From DATJPR01 sp963752915 (GTDB lineage: Bacteria; Bacteroidota; Ignavibacteria; UBA10030; UBA6906), in assembly GCA_963752915.1 (NCBI GenBank), contig CAVVZZ010000014.1, positions 136,969 through 200,968 on the forward strand: a stretch of 64,000 nt of DNA, written 5' to 3'. Each line of letters opens with the position of its first letter. The stretch's first letter is position 1. The notes under the pieces are model-generated. The model worked only from the letters and a program-made list of their open reading frames with translations. It was not told the DNA's origin and made no database searches. This document shows, one piece after another, positions 60,649 through 64,000 of this stretch. A program made the translations under genes and the position numbers.

Positions 60649-60686
60649 TTAGAGAAGCAACTAGGAATAGGCAGTTGCCAATGTGA
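60649..60686 (+). repeat. 38-bp dispersed repeat, copy B
   Basis: Starts TTAGAGAAGCAACTAGGAAT and ends CCAATGTGA. It is the partner of 57116-57153 and sits between the convergent phospholipase and SDR genes. Confidence 0.6.
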
Positions 60687-60713
60687 TTCCGAGTTCCTGG
60701 TTGTGTCTTTCCG

Positions 60714-61538
60714 CTAGAGGTACTTTCCGAGTATTTCCCACGTAGTTTGGTGCAGTTTCATCCGCGCAGTCCGGTCATACGTCTGTGGTATGGCAGTAGC
60801 GGCTTTCTTGCCATCGAAGTACAGCCCGGTCGTCGTGGTGGAGATGAGGCTCTCGACCGCGTCGGCTCCCTGCTCGACAGTCGTGAGCGTATAGTCCCAC
60901 TCGTCAAGTACCATTTTGGTATTCATCAGGGAGGCAGGATGCACGGCATTCACCTTGATGCCCGGCTCATTGAGTCGTTCGGCCAGGTCAAAGGTGTACA
61001 TAATGAGGGCCGTCTTGCTCTGCTTGTACGCAAAGAACCCTTCGTACCGCTTTTCGAGCATCATGTTGGAGAAGTCGATGGGTTCTTGTCCCACCGACGC
61101 AACGTTGATGATGGTGGAAGACTTTGCCGGCAATAGCGGCAGGAGCTTTTCTGTCAGGAGGACATGCGCAAGGTAGTTGACAGCGAAGCGCAGCTCATAG
61201 CCGTCAATGCTGACCTCCCGCCTGCGGATCTCTTTTCCTCGCCCGATCCCCACGTTGTTGATCAGGACATCGATGACCTTCGCCTCTTTCAGGATTTCAT
61301 CGCTCAGCGATTTCACATCCTGCAAGGAGGCAAAGTCGCCGTTGTGGTAGGACAGTTTGGCGCTCTTGGTTTTACGACGGATCTCCTCGAGCACGGCTCG
61401 GCCTTTTTCCTTGTTTCTGCCGTGAAGAAGAACCGTCGCTCCTTGCGCGGCGAGGTGCTCCGCCACGAGTTTACCGAGACCGTCGGTAGAGCCAGTGATG
61501 AGAATCGTTTTGCCAGGTTTCAAGCCGGTAGTCTTCAT
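60714..61538 (-). CDS. Short-chain dehydrogenase/reductase, retinol-dehydrogenase-like
   Basis: A 274-residue classical SDR with an N-terminal ITGSTDGLGKLVAEHLAAQG, HGRNKEKG (a basic residue after strand 2 suggests NADP preference), NNVGIGRG, the catalytic region NVASV and YKQSKTALIMYTF (in place of YxxxK: Y-K-Q-S-K), and VHPASLMNTKM. It resembles the retinol dehydrogenase/oxidoreductase-like subgroup common in bacteria. Cytosolic; substrate unknown. It is preceded on its upstream side by a pyrimidine-rich spacer. Confidence 0.88.
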   Translation of the reverse strand: MKTTGLKPGKTILITGSTDGLGKLVAEHLAAQGATVLLHGRNKEKGRAVLEEIRRKTKSAKLSYHNGDFASLQDVKSLSDEILKEAKVIDVLINNVGIGRGKEIRRREVSIDGYELRFAVNYLAHVLLTEKLLPLLPAKSSTIINVASVGQEPIDFSNMMLEKRYEGFFAYKQSKTALIMYTFDLAERLNEPGIKVNAVHPASLMNTKMVLDEWDYTLTTVEQGADAVESLISTTTTGLYFDGKKAATAIPQTYDRTARMKLHQTTWEILGKYL

Positions 61539-61559
61539 CTTCGTATGGTCGTCCCCACG

Positions 61560-61690
61560 TTCTCAAAGTCCCACAGTCCCCGAGTCTCCCGATCTCCCCT
61601 TCCCCCGTTCTCCCCCTATCCCCTTCCCTTCTTCTCCCTTCCCATTCTCCATCCTCGATTTTCCATCCTCCATTTTCAATCATTCTCCTT
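61560..61690 (+). other. Pyrimidine-rich tract
   Basis: About 130 bp of almost only C and T on the plus strand, with loosely repeated CTCCCC and TCCATCCTC units. A shorter relative lies at 20340-20390. Both sit between genes. It may fold into triplex-type DNA or simply be degenerate spacer sequence. Confidence 0.5.
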
Positions 61691-61696
61691 CCCGCC

Positions 61697-62074
61697 TCAG
61701 TACTCCGAGTACTTCTTCGCCTTTCCCTTGACAAGCCGCACAGGATATTTTTTCGCATTGATCCTGAGTTTCTTCTCCGCCGCGCGGAGCGGATCGATGT
61801 CGAATTTGTCGGCCAGGTTGACAAGGTATATCATCACATCCCCGATTTCCTCTTCGAGGGCCTGTCGCTTCGCGGCGGAGAGCGATCGCGATTCCTCGGC
61901 CGTCAGCCACTGGAACAACTCCACGATCTCCGACGCCTCGACGCTCAGAGCCATGGCGAGGTTTTTCGGGGTGTGGAATTGGGTCCAGTCGCGCTCCTCA
62001 GAAAACCGATTGACCCCTTGACGAAGGGTGTTCAGAGGCGAATCGACGGTAGAAATTCGGAGTTTTGTCGGCAT
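61697..62074 (-). CDS. MazG-like nucleotide pyrophosphohydrolase
   Basis: A 125-residue all-alpha NTP pyrophosphatase. Metal-binding residues are visible in SVEASEIVELFQWL (ExxE) and LEEEIGDVMIYLVNLADKF (ExxD), the MazG/RS21-C6 (dCTPase) signature. It ends in a basic tail. It probably hydrolyses non-canonical or excess dNTPs to NMP and pyrophosphate. The stop of the upstream four-helix-bundle gene is 8 bp away, so they may be co-transcribed. Confidence 0.9.
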   Translation of the reverse strand: MPTKLRISTVDSPLNTLRQGVNRFSEERDWTQFHTPKNLAMALSVEASEIVELFQWLTAEESRSLSAAKRQALEEEIGDVMIYLVNLADKFDIDPLRAAEKKLRINAKKYPVRLVKGKAKKYSEY

Positions 62075-62082
62075 TGGCTTGG

Positions 62083-62643
62083 CTAAAGTTTGAAGCGCGC
62101 CTGAGTTCGGGCTCCATAGAGGCGTTCAGTAAACCCGCCTTCGTCGAGAAACTTCTTTTCGAGTTGACGGAGTAGCTGATCAAGAAGATAGTTTGTCTGG
62201 TGGATGAGGCAGATCATGGTATTGGCTGATGTTTCGGGATCGGATTCCTCCACATATGTCCGATAAGTCTGGTAGGACCTATCACTTTTCGATCCAAGTT
62301 GCCTTACCTCTTGCGATTTCAAATGGTCTTTCCCCCAGAGAGTCAGACCATTTTGGCGCAAAAAGTCTTGGTAGTCCAGTAATAGCTCTTCCAGGCTCGC
62401 CCGCGCCACACTCACAAGCTTCAATTCGGTCTTCTTGGAAGTCCCCGAGGCCATGCTGCCTTCGGCAATATTTTGTTTGCCGCTTCGGGCTGCCTGGACC
62501 ATCTGGTCCACGGTTCTGGAACGCCTGTCTATGAAGCGGCCACAGAATTTCACGGTCGCATCGTAGACAATTTCGGCCATCTGATACGACTTCAGTTTTT
62601 GGTACCCACCATGAGGTGATATGATTTTCAGGTCGCCATTCAT
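62083..62643 (-). CDS. Four-helix-bundle protein (23S rRNA IVS-type, suffix domain)
   Basis: A 186-residue protein after CGGAGAC. KLKSYQMAEIVYDATVKFCGRFI, RTVDQMVQAARSGKQNIAEG and SVARASLEELLLDYQDFL match the small four-helix-bundle family whose members are found as free genes and within 23S rRNA intervening sequences. The function of the family is not established, though adjacency to a MazG-like enzyme and a Fic protein is seen here. Extra codons upstream of 62643 have no ribosome site. Confidence 0.82.
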   Translation of the reverse strand: MNGDLKIISPHGGYQKLKSYQMAEIVYDATVKFCGRFIDRRSRTVDQMVQAARSGKQNIAEGSMASGTSKKTELKLVSVARASLEELLLDYQDFLRQNGLTLWGKDHLKSQEVRQLGSKSDRSYQTYRTYVEESDPETSANTMICLIHQTNYLLDQLLRQLEKKFLDEGGFTERLYGARTQARFKL

Positions 62644-63123
62644 GGCCCGTGTCTCCGTTGGAATTGGTGAACAATTTGAATGGCGGGAGGCATTGACGCG
62701 GGAAGATACACAAGCTGTTGCGCGGCGAGGGCACACACCTCGTTTAGCGCTCAGGGCGAAAAGGGCCAAGAAGTGCTGAGAGCAACGGGATTTGACATTT
62801 TGAGAACATCTGATAATGAGTTTACTATTAACATCCCAAATTGTCAAACATGTAGCCTCAGTGGACGTGCGTCGAGTGTAATTTCCTTGTATTTGCGGGA
62901 AACGACACCTTTCGCGTGTTGAAGATATCCCTTCTTGTTTGTATCTTGTGCTATGATGAAACGACGAACGAGCATAGCAGCCAGCAACAAACGGCTCAGC
63001 GATCCCACGCAACTTTCCGAAGCTGCAACGAGATTCGCTCTCTCTTCTTCCCGGATCGAGGGGATAAGGCCGTCACGTTCGTTGGCAAAATCCTTCCTTC
63101 AAGCGAACAAGAGAAGAAGATCA
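62644..63123. other. Intergenic region without a clear gene
   Basis: A 480-bp region. Short open frames on the plus strand have no ribosome site and no recognisable motif. AT-rich around 62790-62880, where a TTGACA occurs at 62792 but without a well-spaced -10 box. It is probably the promoter region of the four-helix-bundle/MazG pair plus spacer. Confidence 0.5.
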
Positions 63124-63759
63124 TCAAAATAGTGCACGCTGGATAATTGCCTCCATTGGTTCGTAGTTTCTGCTGACACCCGCCTGAACTGCAGCAATAT
63201 ATCTCTCGTACTCTTTCCCCCTTCCCTTGATGAAGGAAAAATCCAATCCTCCAAATCCGGCTTGCTGTGCCACAAGATGAACGAGCAAGCGCACTGTCCG
63301 TCCGTTGCCTTCACGAAATGGATGGATAAGAACGAGCTCATTGTGAATTTCAGCAAGATGCGCCGTCAGTTCATCACGTTGCTGGACCTTGGGCGGTGTG
63401 TATGCCTCCAGTATATTCTTTGAAAATTGCTCCATGTGCTCGGCAATGAAGATTGCCCGGGTGAACATGAACCCACGTTTCGAGAGATCCTTGTTACGGT
63501 ACGACCCTGCCCATTCATAGATGTTCCCAAAGATCTTCTTGTGGATGGTTTTCACATCCTGAGCGCTGAATCGATGATTTCTCGCAAGGCTCTTGGCGAG
63601 GTTCTCCGTGGCGGCTTTGTATGCAAGGATTTCCAAGTCATCCATCTTTCGTCGAGAGATGATTCCGAGCTTATTCACCAGGACTGCCTTTCGCGAACCC
63701 GGCTGAAACTCATCGTCGGTCGCACCGGAGTATCTGGAAGGATCCCTTCTTCCTGCCAT
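63124..63759 (-). CDS. Fic/DOC family protein (AMPylase fold)
   Basis: A 211-residue protein with the complete Fic motif HPFREGNGRTVR near residue 145, plus RFSAQDVKTIHKKIFGNIYEWAGSYRN in front. An inhibitory (S/T)xxxE(G/N) helix was not identified with confidence; none is obvious in the N-terminal 40 residues. It could transfer AMP or another nucleotide moiety to target proteins, or act as a toxin. No separate antitoxin gene could be confirmed upstream, where an HNH-family gene ends. The ATG at 63759 follows a weak ribosome site. Confidence 0.9.
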   Translation of the reverse strand: MAGRRDPSRYSGATDDEFQPGSRKAVLVNKLGIISRRKMDDLEILAYKAATENLAKSLARNHRFSAQDVKTIHKKIFGNIYEWAGSYRNKDLSKRGFMFTRAIFIAEHMEQFSKNILEAYTPPKVQQRDELTAHLAEIHNELVLIHPFREGNGRTVRLLVHLVAQQAGFGGLDFSFIKGRGKEYERYIAAVQAGVSRNYEPMEAIIQRALF

Positions 63760-63824
63760 ATTTGATCAGTCTTTGTTCGGTCTCATGATTTGCGGGATTA
63801 TCTTCTTCCGCCCTTTGGCCTTCC

Positions 63825-64000
63825 TCATGCGCTCTTCTTGAACAGCTCAAATCTCTTCTCCAAAAACCCCGGTCTCGGCTTGAGCTTCTCATTGCGCGGG
63901 AGAATGATCTTGTTTCCGTCCATTCCTTGCAATCCATGCCTCAGCATCGGCCCATCAGCCTCGTCGAGGATATCCTGCCGAACCTTGATGATGTAGTCTG
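63825..64000 (-). CDS. HNH endonuclease-family protein, C-terminal end (5' end outside window)
   Basis: The last 57 codons of a gene that enters from beyond the window. The sequence DYIIKVRQDILDEADGPMLR and following HGLQGMDGNKIILPRNEKL resembles the C-terminus of restriction-like HNH endonuclease proteins, in which GPMLRHGLQ is a conserved block. It ends 65 bp before the Fic start, so the two may be in one operon. The family is inferred from this short end only. Confidence 0.55.
   Translation of the reverse strand, partial: DYIIKVRQDILDEADGPMLRHGLQGMDGNKIILPRNEKLKPRPGFLEKRFELFKKSA

Noticed and set aside
62792..62817. TTGACA with a nearby GATAAT as a plus-strand promoter
   Set aside because: The spacer is only 14 bp and no gene follows on that strand.
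63766..63828. A 20-codon minus-strand frame between the HNH-like end and the Fic gene (ATGA overlap), as an antitoxin
   Set aside because: Too short, very basic, and no ribosome site of its own. Probably spacer.

Overview
The window (about 57% GC) looks like a chromosome segment from a member of the Bacteroidota/Ignavibacteria (FCB) group. The evidence is TonB-dependent receptors with an N-terminal carboxypeptidase-regulatory-like domain, a secreted protein ending in a type IX secretion (T9SS) sorting domain with the YPNPFNP signature, many lipoproteins and hybrid two-component proteins. The species is not identifiable from the sequence alone. No rRNA, tRNA or CRISPR array was seen.

Layout. 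1-5.7 kb: a partial lipoprotein gene, a large hybrid histidine kinase and a short-chain dehydrogenase. 5.8-10.1 kb: a compact operon for a membrane-anchored sugar-binding protein, a sensor kinase and a sigma-54 activator, forming a three-component sensor. 10.3-18.6 kb: two paralogous TonB-dependent receptors around a T9SS-sorted beta-helix protein; both receptors have the same +1 frame break after the signal-peptide/regulatory domain. A near-consensus sigma-54 promoter lies upstream of this block (19.06 kb). 19.2-33.5 kb: carbohydrate genes, namely secreted GH5 enzymes, a sialate/acetyl-xylan-type esterase, an SSS symporter, a GH130 mannosyl-glucose phosphorylase, an epimerase of the mannobiose/cellobiose 2-epimerase type, a GH28-like protein and an alpha/beta hydrolase. 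A lipoprotein GH2 enzyme of beta-mannosidase type follows at 39.9 kb. Together they read as a beta-mannan utilisation locus: surface cleavage and deacetylation, outer-membrane uptake by the TonB receptors, symport across the inner membrane, then epimerisation and phosphorolysis in the cytoplasm. No SusD homologue is visible.

33.5-39.7 kb holds asnA with an attenuator-like leader, rubrerythrin, a class I isoprenoid-synthase-like protein, an HNH-like protein and a degenerate tyrosine recombinase. 42.5-53.7 kb holds a PDZ lipoprotein, a response-regulator/thioredoxin-reductase-like fusion divergent from a cNMP-binding histidine kinase, an NmrA-type protein, an ArsB/CitM-type transporter, a satD-DUF3307-like pair behind three evenly spaced palindromic operators, and a TPR protein. 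53.7-64 kb holds a membrane-anchored GMC oxidoreductase with a frameshifted partner, an esterase flanked by 125-bp direct repeats that contain a REP-like palindrome, a patatin-like phospholipase, a second SDR, a MazG-like pyrophosphohydrolase, a four-helix-bundle protein, a Fic protein and the end of an HNH-family gene.

Regulatory and functional links are inferred from sequence and gene order only. Start codons were chosen by Shine-Dalgarno match and signal peptide where possible.
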